NCBI RefSeq assembly: GCF_003265325.1
Contig: NZ_QGNX01000001.1
Span: 310,001-374,000 of the forward strand
Source of the DNA: Oceanibium sediminis
GTDB taxonomy: Bacteria; Pseudomonadota; Alphaproteobacteria; Rhodobacterales; Rhodobacteraceae
Length of the DNA: 64,000 nt
Reading direction: 5' to 3'
Position 1 is the first letter of the stretch; each line of letters begins with the position of its first letter. Both the position numbers and the translations under genes were made by a program. This document shows positions 1 through 9,540 of the stretch, one piece after another. The notes under the pieces were generated by a model. It worked only from the letters and a program-made list of their open reading frames with translations. It made no database searches and was not told where the DNA came from.

Positions 1-226
1 CTTCGCCGCCCAGCGTGAACAGCGACAGATCGGTTGCGTCCCTGTCCACCGGGCGGCTGTAGATGTTGAACGAGGCGTAGCTCTCCGAGCCGCTCCAGTC
101 GCTCTGGGCGGCCCAAAGCGTGAATTCGACCGTCTCGCCGCCGGTTTCCAGGGTGATCGTCCCGGCTTCCTCGGCGGCAAGGGGGGTGGCCATCAGGGTC
201 AGGGCGAGTGCGGCGTATCGGGTCAT
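1..226 (-). CDS. Secreted protein of unknown function (3' part outside window)
   Basis: The gene is cut by the left window edge; only about 75 N-terminal codons are seen. Translation from the ATG at 226 gives a hydrophobic start (MTRYAALALTLMATPLAAEE) that reads as a Sec signal peptide with a probable cleavage after PLAA. The mature part begins with acidic and Thr/Gly-rich sequence. No domain could be recognised in the fragment. It is divergent from xthA, with about 170 bp between the two starts. The export prediction is fairly secure; the function is unknown. Confidence 0.6.
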   Translation of the reverse strand, partial: MTRYAALALTLMATPLAAEEAGTITLETGGETVEFTLWAAQSDWSGSESYASFNIYSRPVDRDATDLSLFTLGGE

Positions 227-398
227 GACAATTCCTTTCCTCGTGGTCAATTTCGCGCAGCTTGCCTGTCCTGCCCCGGGTCTGGCAACCCCCCGCCCCA
301 CGCGGCAATTCCTTGAAGTTCTGCGGAATGCCGTTGTATTGCCGGGGCCTGTCGCGCAACCTGCCGCAGGATACGAATGCCTTTGGGGGATCACGGAA

Positions 399-1187
399 AT
401 GGCTGTCACCATCGCTACCTGGAACATCAACTCCGTGCGCCTGCGCGAGCCGATCGTGCTGGACCTGCTGCGCGATGAAGCGCCGGATATCCTGTGCCTT
501 CAGGAAACCAAGTCCCCGGTGGACAAGATCCCCGTCGAAGGGTTCGCCGAAGCGGGCTACCCCTACATGGTGGCGCGCGGGCAGAAGGGCTACAACGGGG
601 TGGCGATCCTGTCCCGCCTGCCGATCGAGGATGCTGGCCAGCGCGATTTCTGCGCCAAGGGCGACGCGCGCCACGTGGCCGCGCGGCTGGCGGACGGCAC
701 CGTGATCCACAACTTCTACGTCCCCGCCGGTGGCGACGAGCCTGACCGCGAGCGGAACGAGAAGTTCGGCCACAAGCTGGATTTCCTGACCGAGATGCGC
801 GACTGGTTCCACGGCGGCAAGCCCGAGCGCGCGATCATGGTGGGCGACCTGAACATCGCCCCGCGTGAGGATGACGTCTGGGACCACAAGAAACTGCTGA
901 AGGTCGTGTCCCACACCCCCATCGAGGTGGAGCAGCTGGCCCAGGTGCAGGACTCCGGCGCATGGGTGGACATCACCCGCGCCGACATCCCCGAGGGCAA
1001 GCTCTATTCCTGGTGGTCCTACCGCGCGCGGGACTGGGACGCCGCGGACAAGGGCCGGCGGCTGGATCACATCTGGGCCACGCCGGACCTGGCCAGCGGC
1101 GCGGGCGGCAGCCGCATCCTGCGCGCCTGCCGGGGCTGGGAAAAGCCCAGCGATCACGCGCCCGTGCTGGCGTCCTTCGACCTGTAG
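399..1187 (+). CDS. xthA: Exodeoxyribonuclease III
   Basis: 262-residue member of the exonuclease III/AP endonuclease (EEP) family, acting in base-excision repair as a 3'-5' exonuclease and AP-site endonuclease. Visible family motifs are WNINSVR (residues 8-14), LQETK with the metal-binding Glu (about residue 36), GDLNIAP in the middle and SDHAPV near the C-terminus with the catalytic Asp-His. Length matches the family. The ATG at 399 was chosen because family similarity starts there; an in-frame upstream extension to 120 has no resemblance to the family. It stands alone, convergent with the lolA gene 13 bp downstream. Confidence 0.93.
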   Translation: MAVTIATWNINSVRLREPIVLDLLRDEAPDILCLQETKSPVDKIPVEGFAEAGYPYMVARGQKGYNGVAILSRLPIEDAGQRDFCAKGDARHVAARLADGTVIHNFYVPAGGDEPDRERNEKFGHKLDFLTEMRDWFHGGKPERAIMVGDLNIAPREDDVWDHKKLLKVVSHTPIEVEQLAQVQDSGAWVDITRADIPEGKLYSWWSYRARDWDAADKGRRLDHIWATPDLASGAGGSRILRACRGWEKPSDHAPVLASFDL

Positions 1188-1200
1188 CGGGCGGGGGCCG

Positions 1201-1812
1201 TCAGCCGCGGCCCCACTTGCGGGCTTCGTTCTCGATGTTGAACAGCAGGCCGGACATGCCGCTGACCCGTTCGATCGACTCGAGCACGACGGTGGTTTCC
1301 TGGCCGGACTTCTCGCGCACCGTCCACTGGGTCAGCGTCGGCGGGCTGTTGCGCAGCACCAGCGTCATCGACCCGTCCGAGGGCGCCGAGGGGTCCTGCA
1401 TGACAACTGACGTGAAGCCGTTCTTCGACCCGGTGCCCGTCACCAGGTTGCGTTGCGTCAGGTCCACCGTCTCGCGCAGCAGGAAGCGCAGCGGCGTCTG
1501 GCCCAGCGGATAGCGCTGCACGGCGGTGTTGGACTTCGCGTCGAAGACCGCGATGTTGACGCCATCGGCAATCACCATCGCCTGCCCGCCGTCATACTCG
1601 AAGCGCACGCGGCCGGGACGGCGCAGGTAATAGGTCCCGGCAGAGCGGCTGCCGTCGGAATTGATCTGCGTGAACCGCCCGCTGACGGAGGTGAGCTGGT
1701 TGATATACTTGCTGACCTCGACCAGCACTTGCGATTGCTGCGCAAGGGCGGGTCCGGCGAAGGGCAGCGCGGCCAGAAGCGAAAGCGCGTGGCGTCGTGT
1801 GGGAAGTGTCAT
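1201..1812 (-). CDS. lolA: LolA-type outer-membrane lipoprotein carrier protein
   Basis: 203 residues, a periplasmic chaperone that takes lipoproteins from the LolCDE complex to the outer membrane. The N-terminus from the ATG at 1812 (MTLPTRRHALSLLAALPFAG) has a twin-Arg followed by a hydrophobic stretch ending in PALAQ, so it is exported, possibly by Tat. The mature part has the LolA pattern SVSGRFTQ, GTYYLRRPGRVRFEYD and RYPLGQTPLRFLL. The start at 1812 is preferred because it begins directly with the signal peptide; a longer frame to 1899 adds only basic residues. It is divergent from the sigma-factor gene. Confidence 0.85.
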   Translation of the reverse strand: MTLPTRRHALSLLAALPFAGPALAQQSQVLVEVSKYINQLTSVSGRFTQINSDGSRSAGTYYLRRPGRVRFEYDGGQAMVIADGVNIAVFDAKSNTAVQRYPLGQTPLRFLLRETVDLTQRNLVTGTGSKNGFTSVVMQDPSAPSDGSMTLVLRNSPPTLTQWTVREKSGQETTVVLESIERVSGMSGLLFNIENEARKWGRG

Positions 1813-2024
1813 CGGTCTGGGTTCCAAGGGCCTGTTTCGAGCTACCCTACTACGTAGGCGCGGGGCCGTCCGCTCACAACACATGGCAGGCCGTTTCACC
1901 CCTGTAAGATAGCCCGGCGATCCTTCACAGCTTCGCGACCTGCGCCCCGCGCGGCGCGAAAACAGCGCTTGCCTGCGCCAGTCCGCCCGTGTTTCTGTAC
2001 CGCCGAGAGGGAAGGGTCCACCGG

Positions 2025-2561
2025 GTGAGCAACGAAATCAATCAATTGATCGCCCGTGTCGCCCTGCGTGACCGCGCCGCCTTTGCCGCGCTTTACGACG
2101 CAACGAGTGCGAAACTTTATGGCGTCTGCCTCCGTATACTCAGGGACAAGGCGGACGCGGAAGAAGCGCTTCAGGAAGTCTATGTCCGGGTGTGGATGAA
2201 CGCCTCGCGCTTCGTGGCGGCGGAAACCAGCCCGCTGTCCTGGCTAGCGGCGATCGCGCGCAACCACGCCATCGACCGGATCAGGGCGCGCAAGCCCCAG
2301 TCCGTGGACATCGACGACGCTTTCGACCTGGCTGACGATGCGCCGGGCCCGGAGGAAGCGGCGATCAACGCCTCCGAGGGCGGGCGGATCGAGCGCTGTT
2401 TTGACGAACTGCCCGAGGATCGGGCGGCGGCCGTCAGGGCCGCCTACGTGGAAGGCTACAGTTACCACGAACTGGCCGAGCAGCACGCCGTGCCGGTCAA
2501 CACGATGCGAACCTGGCTGCGCCGCAGCCTTTTGAAATTGAGGGCCTGTCTGGAAAGATGA
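2025..2561 (+). CDS. ECF-type RNA polymerase sigma factor
   Basis: Extracytoplasmic-function sigma-70 factor of about 178 residues. Region 2 is visible as the segment with DAEEALQEVYVRVW and ending in AIARNHAIDRIR. Region 4 is the C-terminal helix-turn-helix with YSYHELAEQ and NTMRTWLRRSLLKLR. A GTG at 2025 is chosen as start: it has a purine-rich ribosome site (AGAGGGAAGGG) about 9 bp upstream, whereas the in-frame GTG at 1989 has none. The stop overlaps the start of the next gene (ATGA), the usual arrangement of a sigma factor with its anti-sigma partner. Confidence 0.88.
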   Translation: MSNEINQLIARVALRDRAAFAALYDATSAKLYGVCLRILRDKADAEEALQEVYVRVWMNASRFVAAETSPLSWLAAIARNHAIDRIRARKPQSVDIDDAFDLADDAPGPEEAAINASEGGRIERCFDELPEDRAAAVRAAYVEGYSYHELAEQHAVPVNTMRTWLRRSLLKLRACLER

Positions 2562-3259
2562 CCGACGCACCTGAGCATAGGGATCGCGATGACGCGCTGG
2601 CCGCCGAGTATGTGCTCGGCGTGCTGCCCCATGCCGAGCGTGTGGTCTTCGCCATGCGGCTGGAACACAGCGAGCAATTGCAGGCGCGCGTCGCCTTCTG
2701 GCAGGCCCAGCTCGCCCCGCTGACAGACGAGGTGGCGCCCGTCCAGCCCCCCGCGCGGGTGAAATCAGGGCTGGAACACCGCCTGTTCGGCGAAGCGCCC
2801 GCGAAACGCGGGTTGTGGAACGCCGTTGGCCTGTGGCGCGGGCTGGGGCTGGTCGGCGTGGCCGCCAGCGCGGCGCTGGCCGTGGCGCTGGTCCAGATGA
2901 CGCGCAGCCCGCCGCCGGGCCCTGCCCCCGCCTATGTCGCCGAACTGACCGGCGAAAGCGGGCAGGTGCGCATGCTCGCCCTGTTCGAGCCGGAAACCGG
3001 CCAGTTGCGCCTGAACCGGACCTCCGGCACCGCCGAGGAGGCGCGCGTGTTCCAGCTTTGGGTGATCGCGGACGACAATCCGCCCGTCTCGCTCGGGATC
3101 CTGCCGCAGGACACCTCGGGCAGCGTCACCATCCCCGAGGACCTGGGCGCCGCGCTGGCGGGCGGCGTGCTGGCGATTTCGGACGAACCCGCGGGCGGCT
3201 CGCCCACGGGCCAGCCCACGGGCGAGGTTCTGGCCGTCGGGCAGATGGCCCCGCTTTGA
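2558..3259 (+). CDS. Anti-sigma factor (RskA-type)
   Basis: 233-residue membrane anti-sigma factor that should bind and inhibit the ECF sigma factor encoded immediately upstream, with which it overlaps by 4 bp. The N-terminal about 75 residues (AAEYVLGVLPHAER...) form the sigma-binding domain. One hydrophobic segment follows at about 93-111, then a periplasmic domain with the RskA-like pattern FQLWVIADDNPPVSLGIL. There is no Cys, so it is not a zinc-binding (ZAS) anti-sigma factor; release is more likely by proteolysis or partner displacement than by thiol oxidation (inference). Confidence 0.85.
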   Translation: MTDAPEHRDRDDALAAEYVLGVLPHAERVVFAMRLEHSEQLQARVAFWQAQLAPLTDEVAPVQPPARVKSGLEHRLFGEAPAKRGLWNAVGLWRGLGLVGVAASAALAVALVQMTRSPPPGPAPAYVAELTGESGQVRMLALFEPETGQLRLNRTSGTAEEARVFQLWVIADDNPPVSLGILPQDTSGSVTIPEDLGAALAGGVLAISDEPAGGSPTGQPTGEVLAVGQMAPL

Positions 3260-3280
3260 GCGGATTTCCGGATTTTTTCG
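3251..3280 (+). terminator. Weak terminator-like hairpin after the anti-sigma gene
   Basis: A short CCGC/GCGG stem (3251-3254 with 3260-3263) overlaps the stop codon and is followed about 10 bp later by a run of six T. The stem is short, so this is only a possible attenuator or terminator. Confidence 0.3.
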
Positions 3281-3288
3281 CGCCGCGC

Positions 3289-3317
3289 TGAAACTTTCCG
3301 CGCGCCGCGCCCGTGTC
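3289..3317 (+). promoter_or_regulatory. Candidate ECF-type promoter
   Basis: TGAAAC (3289-3294) and CGTGTC (3312-3317) are separated by 17 bp and lie about 50 bp before the secreted-protein gene. The GAAAC/CGT pattern resembles promoters read by ECF sigma factors, and the sigma gene lies just upstream. Evidence is one sequence only. Confidence 0.3.
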
Positions 3318-3367
3318 TTCCTTCATGCCGCACCAAAAACGGTGCTTCAGCAGAAAGGTAGATTGAT

Positions 3368-3790
3368 ATGCGTATGATGATGATCACCACCGCAGTGGCT
3401 TCGACCCTGACCTTTATCGCCGGGACCTCCCTTGCGGGCGGCCATGCTGCGCCGATGGTCATGGGCGCGGACCAGGATGTGTCCGGTGGGACCGTCGCCG
3501 CGGAAAAGATCATGGCCCCGGCCAACGGCTGGCTGGTCGTGCACCGCACCGATGCGGACATGAAGCCGGGCCCCGTTGTTGGCCACGCGCCGCTGCGCGC
3601 CGGTGAGAACACCGACGTTGCCGCGATCCTGACCGAGCCGGTCGCCTCGGGCGAAATGCTGATGCTGATGCTCCACGGGGAAGACGGCGGAATGCAGACC
3701 GGGATCTTCGAATACACCCTTGGCGCCACGGAAGACGGCCCCGTGCGCGTCGATGGCAACCTGGTGATGCAGATCGTTACGGCAGATTAA
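3368..3790 (+). CDS. Small secreted protein, DUF7282-like
   Basis: 140 residues with a signal peptide (MRMMMITTAVASTLTFIAGT, cleavage probably after SLAGG). The mature protein is acidic and beta-rich (GWLVVHRTDADMKPGPVVGHAPLRAG, shown as two segments GWLVVHRTDAD and PGPVVGHAPLRAG), which resembles the DUF7282 family of exported proteins. GAAAGG lies 9 bp before the ATG. Immediate location after an ECF sigma/anti-sigma pair suggests it is a regulon member. The reaction or role is unknown. Confidence 0.7.
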   Translation: MRMMMITTAVASTLTFIAGTSLAGGHAAPMVMGADQDVSGGTVAAEKIMAPANGWLVVHRTDADMKPGPVVGHAPLRAGENTDVAAILTEPVASGEMLMLMLHGEDGGMQTGIFEYTLGATEDGPVRVDGNLVMQIVTAD

Positions 3791-4045
3791 TCTGTTTGAG
3801 CGAGATTCGGCCCGCGCCCCTGCCGCCACACACCGGCGTGGGCGACGAGCTGGGCTTTGATCCGGCCGGTCCCCCGGCTGGCTGGGTCAAGGTGCCGATG
3901 GCGGGGCAGGGTCCCCTGCGCGTCTGCCCGGTTCGCGTGATGACGATACGCTGAACGCGCCGCCATGTTGGCGGTGCATCCGGGCCAGCCGGTTGACGAA
4001 CCGGCGCGTAACGGCATGCCCACGGGTTGAATACGGCCCGCCCCC

Positions 4046-4078
4046 GATGGTCCCGCGGTCCCCCAACGCGGGGCCATC
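4046..4078. terminator. Hairpin between convergent genes
   Basis: A 12-bp stem with one G-T wobble (GATGGTCCCGCG at 4046-4057 with CGCGGGGCCATC at 4067-4078, 9-nt loop) lies 18 bp beyond the ftsK stop. On the plus strand it is followed by TACTTTCT. It could end transcripts from either side, although no good T-run follows on the ftsK strand. Apart from this hairpin nothing was recognised in the 306-bp gap 3791-4096. Confidence 0.4.
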
Positions 4079-4096
4079 TACTTTCTCGCCTCAGCC

Positions 4097-6820
4097 TCAG
4101 CGGACCTCGGGGACCAGCACCTCGCGTTTGCCCACGTGGTTGGAGGCGCTGACGACGCCCTCGTCCTCCATCTGCTCCACCAGGCGCGCGGCCTTGTTGT
4201 AGCCGATCCCCAGCTTGCGCTGGATGTAGGAGGTGGAGCACTTGCGGTCCCGCGCCACGATGCCGACCGCCTGGTCGTAAAGCGCATCCTCGCCCGTGGT
4301 GTTGCCGCCAAGGCCAAGCACCTGGTCGATCTCGGCCTCGGTGTCGCCTTCGGGGCCCTCCACCACGCCGGAGACATAGACAGGCTCGCCCTGCATCTTG
4401 AGGAACTTGACGATTTCCTCGACCTCCTCGTCCGACACGAAGGGCCCGTGCACGCGCGTGATCCGCCCGCCGCCGGCCATGTAGAGCATGTCGCCCATGC
4501 CCAGAAGCTGCTCGGCCCCCTGTTCGCCCAGGATCGTGCGGCTGTCGATCTTCGAGGTGACCTGGAAGCTGATCCGGGTCGGGAAGTTCGCCTTGATCGT
4601 ACCGGTAATCACATCGACCGAGGGGCGCTGCGTGGCCATGATCAGGTGGATGCCGGACGCCCGCGCCATCTGTGCCAGGCGCTGGATGCAGGCCTCGATC
4701 TCTTTGCCCGCGACCATCATCAGGTCGGCCATCTCGTCGACGATGACGACGATGTATGGCATCTTCTCGGGGGCGTATTCCTCCGTCTCGAAGACGGGTT
4801 CGCCGGTCTCGTCGTCGAAGCCGGTCTGCACGGTGCGGGTAAACGCCTCGCCCCGGTCCAGCGCGTCCTGCACGCGGCTATTGTAGCCGTCGATGTTGCG
4901 CACGCCCATCTTGGACATCTTGCGATAGCGCTCTTCCATCTCGGCCACGGTCCATTTCAGCGCCACGACCGCCTTCTTGGGGTCGGTCACGACCGGGCTC
5001 AGCAGGTGGGGGATGCCGTCATAGACGCTGAGTTCCAGCATCTTCGGGTCGATCATGATCAGCCGGCACTGCTCGGGAGACAGCTGGTAGAGCAGGCTCA
5101 GGATCATCGTGTTCACGGCCACGGATTTCCCCGAGCCGGTGGTCCCGGCGATCAACAGGTGCGGCATCCGGGCCAGGTTGGCGACCACGGCTTCGCCGCC
5201 GATGTCCTTGCCCAGCGACAGCGGCAGCGCGTGGCGACCGTCGCCATAGGCCTTGGTGGACAGCAGCTCGCGCAGCAGCACCTTTTCGCGGTTTTCATTG
5301 GGCAGCTCGATCCCGATGACCGAGCGGCCCGGAATCGTGGAGACCCGCGCCGCCAGCGCACTCATCGAGCGGGCGATGTCGTCCGCCAGCCCGATAACGC
5401 GGCTGGCCTTCAGCCCCGCGGCGGGTTCAAGTTCGTACATGGTGACCACCGGGCCGGGCCGGACCGAGACGATCTCGCCCCGCACGCCGTAGTCGTCCAG
5501 CACGGTTTCCAGCATCCGCGCGTTCTGCTCCAGCGCGTCGTTGGAGAGTTGCTGGCGCACGATGGTCGAGGGGCTGGTCAGCAGCGACAGCGGCGGCGTC
5601 TGGTAGGAATCCTCGCGCGATTCGTCCAGCGCCAGGCTCGGCTGTTCCTCGCGCCGCGCCTTGGTGCTTTTGGGAACGGGCTTGCGCTCGGGCTGGCGCA
5701 CGCGCGGCTCCGGTTCGGCGGGGGCGGACACGGGGGAGGTCAGCGGCGGTTCCGGGGGCAGGTCAGAGGCCCGCGCCGGCACCGCGGCGTAGCCGGGGTC
5801 GGCGTAAGGTTCGTCATCGGGATCGACGACGATATCCTGGTCCACGGTTTCGCGCAGCGCCGCATCGCGCTTGCGAACGGCGGCGGCGATCCGGGCCATG
5901 ACCCGGTCGTCATCGGCGCGATGAGCACTTTCGCCCGCATTCCCGGACAGGCCGTCATCAGCCGCGCCGCCACGGTGCCGCCCGGCGGAAACCTTCGGCT
6001 CCTCCGCCGCCTTTTCACGGGCGCGGCGGGCCTTTTCCTGGGCCGCTTCCTCGGCACGGCGCTGGCGCTCACGCTCGACCTTGGCGACCGAGTTTCCGAA
6101 CAGCGACAGCACCCAGACCAGCAGGCTGAAGGCCGTGACCAGCCCGCGCCAGAAGCCGCGCGCAAGGGTTCGCGTTTCCGCCCCGTCAAGGCCCAGCGCC
6201 AGCCCCGACAGGACCAGGAACACCGCGCCAAGAAGCAGCGTGGCCAACGGCAGCGCCGTGCCGATGGGCAAGGGGACCAGGCCGAGGACGGTCACGAACA
6301 GGCTGTCGCCCAGCATGCCGCCCAGCCCGAAGACATGATCCCAGGCCCCCGGCGGCACATGCGCCGAGGCGAAGATCGCGCCCGCGCCGATTGCCAGCGG
6401 GCTGAGGACGAGGCGGGTCAGGATGCGATGCTCGCCCCGGTGGGTCATCAGCCGCAGCCCCCAGACACACAGCGCCAGCGGTACGCCGTAGGCCGCCCAG
6501 CCAAGCCCGCGGTACAGGGGATCGGCCAGCGATGCCCCCACCAGGCCAAGCGCGTTGGTCGGCGGCGCGTCGGTGGCCGACAGCAGGCTCGGGTCGGCGG
6601 CGTTATAGGTCCAGAGCAGCGCGAAGACGAGGCAGGCGAGGAACACCAGCCCCAGGCCCAGAAGCTCCACGCCGCGGCGGCGCAGGGCGGTTTCGTCCTG
6701 CTTTTCCAGCAAGGGCGTGCGGGTTTTCTGCGGCTTGCGGATGCGCGCCGGTTTCGCCGCCTTGCGGGCAGGCTTGGCCTTGCGCGACGTGGCGCGACCT
6801 CTTGCTCTTGCGGTTGCCAT
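4097..6820 (-). CDS. ftsK: DNA translocase FtsK
   Basis: 907-residue septal DNA translocase that pumps chromosomal DNA at division and activates XerCD recombination at dif. After a basic N-terminus come about four membrane segments (first near residues 47-69), a Pro/Glu-rich linker, and the RecA-like motor with Walker A GTTGSGKS near residue 559 and Walker [14 protein letters not shown]. The C-terminal gamma winged-helix domain ([20 protein letters not shown]) should read KOPS. The ATG at 6820 is chosen because it overlaps the stop of the aminotransferase (TAATG), implying translational coupling; the longer frame adds unrelated sequence. Confidence 0.95.
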   Translation of the reverse strand: MATARARGRATSRKAKPARKAAKPARIRKPQKTRTPLLEKQDETALRRRGVELLGLGLVFLACLVFALLWTYNAADPSLLSATDAPPTNALGLVGASLADPLYRGLGWAAYGVPLALCVWGLRLMTHRGEHRILTRLVLSPLAIGAGAIFASAHVPPGAWDHVFGLGGMLGDSLFVTVLGLVPLPIGTALPLATLLLGAVFLVLSGLALGLDGAETRTLARGFWRGLVTAFSLLVWVLSLFGNSVAKVERERQRRAEEAAQEKARRAREKAAEEPKVSAGRHRGGAADDGLSGNAGESAHRADDDRVMARIAAAVRKRDAALRETVDQDIVVDPDDEPYADPGYAAVPARASDLPPEPPLTSPVSAPAEPEPRVRQPERKPVPKSTKARREEQPSLALDESREDSYQTPPLSLLTSPSTIVRQQLSNDALEQNARMLETVLDDYGVRGEIVSVRPGPVVTMYELEPAAGLKASRVIGLADDIARSMSALAARVSTIPGRSVIGIELPNENREKVLLRELLSTKAYGDGRHALPLSLGKDIGGEAVVANLARMPHLLIAGTTGSGKSVAVNTMILSLLYQLSPEQCRLIMIDPKMLELSVYDGIPHLLSPVVTDPKKAVVALKWTVAEMEERYRKMSKMGVRNIDGYNSRVQDALDRGEAFTRTVQTGFDDETGEPVFETEEYAPEKMPYIVVIVDEMADLMMVAGKEIEACIQRLAQMARASGIHLIMATQRPSVDVITGTIKANFPTRISFQVTSKIDSRTILGEQGAEQLLGMGDMLYMAGGGRITRVHGPFVSDEEVEEIVKFLKMQGEPVYVSGVVEGPEGDTEAEIDQVLGLGGNTTGEDALYDQAVGIVARDRKCSTSYIQRKLGIGYNKAARLVEQMEDEGVVSASNHVGKREVLVPEVR

Positions 6821-8013
6821 TACCCCAGCACTCCCTTTATCGCCTGCAATCCGCGCCGAACCTCCTCGCGATCCGCCACAAGGGCAGCGCGGATATAGCC
6901 CTGCCCCGGATTCTCCGCTCCCGGACCCGCCGCACGGGACAGATACGCCCCCGGCAGGACCTTTACCCCGGCTTCCCGCCACAAGCGCAGCGCCGCCGCC
7001 TCACCGTCGCCGACCGCGAGCCACAGGAAAAACCCCGCGCGGGGCGAGGTGTATCCGGGCATGTTCCCAAGGATGTCATCGGCATCCTGAAATTTGCGTG
7101 CATAAAGCGAACGATTTTCGACCACATGCGCCTCATCCCGCCACAGCGCGGCCGCGGCGTGCTGCAACGGCAGCGGCAGGGGCGCGCCGGCGTAGTTGCG
7201 CAACTGCTTCAGCTCCACCATCGCACGCGGCCCCGCAATCGCGAAGCCCGACCGAAGGCCGGGCACGTTGGAGCGTTTGGACAGCGAGTGAAAGGCCACC
7301 ACCCGCTCGGGGTCGGCACTGGCGGCGGCCACCGCCTCCAGCACGCCGGGGGGCGGGGTGTCGCGATAGATCTCGGCGTAGCATTCATCCGCGAAGACGC
7401 GGAAGTCGTACTTCTCCGCCAGCTCGAGCAGCCCGCGCCAGTAAGCCAGGTCCGCCACCGCGCCCTGGGGATTCGAGGGCGAACACATGTAGACGATGGT
7501 GGTCCGCGCCAGCAGGCCCGGGTCCACGGCGGCGAAATCGGGCAGGAACCCGGTCTCCGAGGTCGCGGGCACGTAGACCGGCTCTGCCCCCACGGCCAGC
7601 GCGGCGACGGCGTAGCACTGGTAGAAGGGGTTCGGTAGCAGCACCACCGGGCGCTGCCCGTCCTTCTGCTCGGGGCTGAGCGCGAGCGCGGCGTTGAACA
7701 GCCCCTCGCGCGTGCCGTTCAGCGGCAGGATCGTGGTTTCGGGATCCGGCCCACGCACGCCGTAGCGCCGCGCGACCCAGGCAGAGATCGCCTCGCGCAG
7801 ATCCTCGGTCCCTTCATTGGGGGGATAGCGCGAAAAATCTGCGCCGTGGCGCGCGATGATTTCCGACACCATCGGGGGAACCGCGTGCTGCGGCTCGCCG
7901 ATGGACATGGCGACCGGGGCGGCGCCGGGGGAATAGGGTGCCAACAGCTTCCGCAGACGCGGAAACGCGTATTCCGGCAGATCCGAGAAGCGTCTCGGCT
8001 GTTCCATGTTCAT
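6820..8013 (-). CDS. PLP-dependent aminotransferase, DapC-like
   Basis: 397-residue fold-type I aminotransferase. Motifs are the N-terminal [10 protein letters not shown], the substrate region [16 protein letters not shown], the PLP pocket NPFYQCY and SNPQG, and the Schiff-base Lys in [10 protein letters not shown] at about residue 246. It most resembles succinyldiaminopimelate aminotransferases, which would place it in lysine and peptidoglycan precursor synthesis; substrate is inferred from family resemblance only. Its stop overlaps the ftsK start by one base, a pairing common in Rhodobacterales. A second ATG two codons in (8007) could also be the start. Confidence 0.82.
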   Translation of the reverse strand: MNMEQPRRFSDLPEYAFPRLRKLLAPYSPGAAPVAMSIGEPQHAVPPMVSEIIARHGADFSRYPPNEGTEDLREAISAWVARRYGVRGPDPETTILPLNGTREGLFNAALALSPEQKDGQRPVVLLPNPFYQCYAVAALAVGAEPVYVPATSETGFLPDFAAVDPGLLARTTIVYMCSPSNPQGAVADLAYWRGLLELAEKYDFRVFADECYAEIYRDTPPPGVLEAVAAASADPERVVAFHSLSKRSNVPGLRSGFAIAGPRAMVELKQLRNYAGAPLPLPLQHAAAALWRDEAHVVENRSLYARKFQDADDILGNMPGYTSPRAGFFLWLAVGDGEAAALRLWREAGVKVLPGAYLSRAAGPGAENPGQGYIRAALVADREEVRRGLQAIKGVLG

Positions 8014-8112
8014 ACTCGCCTCAGATGGGGGGGTCGTTCGCTGCCCCGCTCCTTTGGGTGAAAGGTATCCGCCCGTTTTTGCAGCGTCCAGCCCCGCATG
8101 GCACCCCGGGCG

Positions 8113-9441
8113 TCAGAGTGACTTTTCCATCGCAGCGCACAGGCGCAGGATCCGCGCCTCATGCCCGGCGGGGGCGAGGGCCATCACCCCGCAATGAGGC
8201 ACCCCGCTCGGCAGGGTGAGCCCGGTCAGGTCCATCAGGTTGCCCACGCGGGTGTTGCGCAGCGTGGCGAGGTTGCGCTCCACGAACAGCGCGTCGTCGT
8301 CCAGCAGGGCCTGCACGGGGGGCGGCAAGATCGGGCAACTGGGCAGCAGCACCGCGTCATAGCCCGCGATATCGGCGAGGAAGGCTTCGCGCAGCAGGTC
8401 CAGCTTCTGCCACGCCGCGACGTATGCGGGGGCGGAGACGGATTTGCCCGCCTCGAAGCGCTCCCGGATCAGGGAGTACATCATGTCCCCCTTCTCCTCG
8501 ATCAGGGTGCCCCAGGTGCCATAGGCTTCCGGCGGGAACAGGACACCGGCCATGGTCATCGCCTCTTCCAGGGGGGCGATGCTGGCGTGATCGATGAATG
8601 CCCCGGCGGCGGACAGTTTGCCGAGCGCCGCCTCGAAGGCGGTTTGCGGCGTATCCTCCATCGGTTCGACCGATGCGTTGGTCAGCACCAGCAGCCTCGC
8701 GCCCTTGAGCGTTGCGCCTGCAAGATCTGCGGGCCGGGTGTTGCCCATGACAGCGTAGAGCTGCGCGGCATCCTCGACGCTGCGGCACAGCGGGCCGGCG
8801 GTGTCGAACCGCGCGCAAAGGGGCACCACGCCCTGCATCGGCAGGCTGCCGACGCTGGTCTTGAAGCCGACCAGGTCGTTCCAGGCCGCCGGGACCCGCA
8901 CCGAGCCGCCGGTGTCCGAGCCGATGCCCGCCGCCGCCATGTTCCGCCCCACCGACACCGCCGCCCCGGAGGAGGAACCGCCCGGCGCAAGCGCGCCCGA
9001 GATGCTGTTGGGCGGTGTCGCGGTCATCGGGTTCAGGCCCAGCCCGGAAAAGGCCAGCTCTGTCTGGTGCGTCTTGCCGATGCACACCAGCCCGGCGGCG
9101 CTGGCGTTCGCGACCACGGCGGCGTCACGCACCGCAACCCGCCCGTCGAGCATCCGCGTGCCGCTTTCGCCGGGCGTTCCGGCGGTGTCGAACAGGTCCT
9201 TCCAGCTGATTGGCACCCCGTCGAGCAGGCTGCGCCGGGTTCCGGCGCGGGCACGCTTTGCGGCGGCCTTCGCCTCGGCGCGGGCGCGGTCGGGGGTGGT
9301 GCGGGTGAAGATCAGCGGCGCATCGGGGCTGGCCTTGATCTCGGACAGCATCGCTTCGGTCAGGTCCACGGGGTCCAGCGTTCCCGCGGCAATGGCGCGG
9401 CCCAGGTCGGCGGCGGTGGCGCTGAGGTCGATGTCTGTCAT
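8113..9441 (-). CDS. Amidase-signature family hydrolase
   Basis: 442-residue amidase of the Ser-cisSer-Lys type. The triad is visible: Lys at about residue 81 in SWKDLFD, the cis-Ser in GGSSSG (154-159) and the nucleophile in GSDTGGS (Ser about 180). It hydrolyses an amide bond of unknown substrate; GatA is unlikely because no gatB or gatC is near. It is divergent from the UbiH-type gene with about 100 bp between them and is not obviously part of an operon. Confidence 0.85.
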   Translation of the reverse strand: MTDIDLSATAADLGRAIAAGTLDPVDLTEAMLSEIKASPDAPLIFTRTTPDRARAEAKAAAKRARAGTRRSLLDGVPISWKDLFDTAGTPGESGTRMLDGRVAVRDAAVVANASAAGLVCIGKTHQTELAFSGLGLNPMTATPPNSISGALAPGGSSSGAAVSVGRNMAAAGIGSDTGGSVRVPAAWNDLVGFKTSVGSLPMQGVVPLCARFDTAGPLCRSVEDAAQLYAVMGNTRPADLAGATLKGARLLVLTNASVEPMEDTPQTAFEAALGKLSAAGAFIDHASIAPLEEAMTMAGVLFPPEAYGTWGTLIEEKGDMMYSLIRERFEAGKSVSAPAYVAAWQKLDLLREAFLADIAGYDAVLLPSCPILPPPVQALLDDDALFVERNLATLRNTRVGNLMDLTGLTLPSGVPHCGVMALAPAGHEARILRLCAAMEKSL

Positions 9442-9540
9442 GGTGGTCTGTCCTTCTTCCCGACGATGCGCGATATGTCGCGACGCTACCCCTACCGGGC
9501 CGAGTGGACAATTGCCCTTTCAACGTCATACTCCGCCGCG

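Noticed and set aside
4136-6898. Very long open frame on the plus strand opposite ftsK
   Set aside because: It mirrors the ftsK codons in a high-GC genome; its translation is His/Arg/Gln/Asp-rich low-complexity sequence without any domain, and the opposite strand is unmistakably FtsK.
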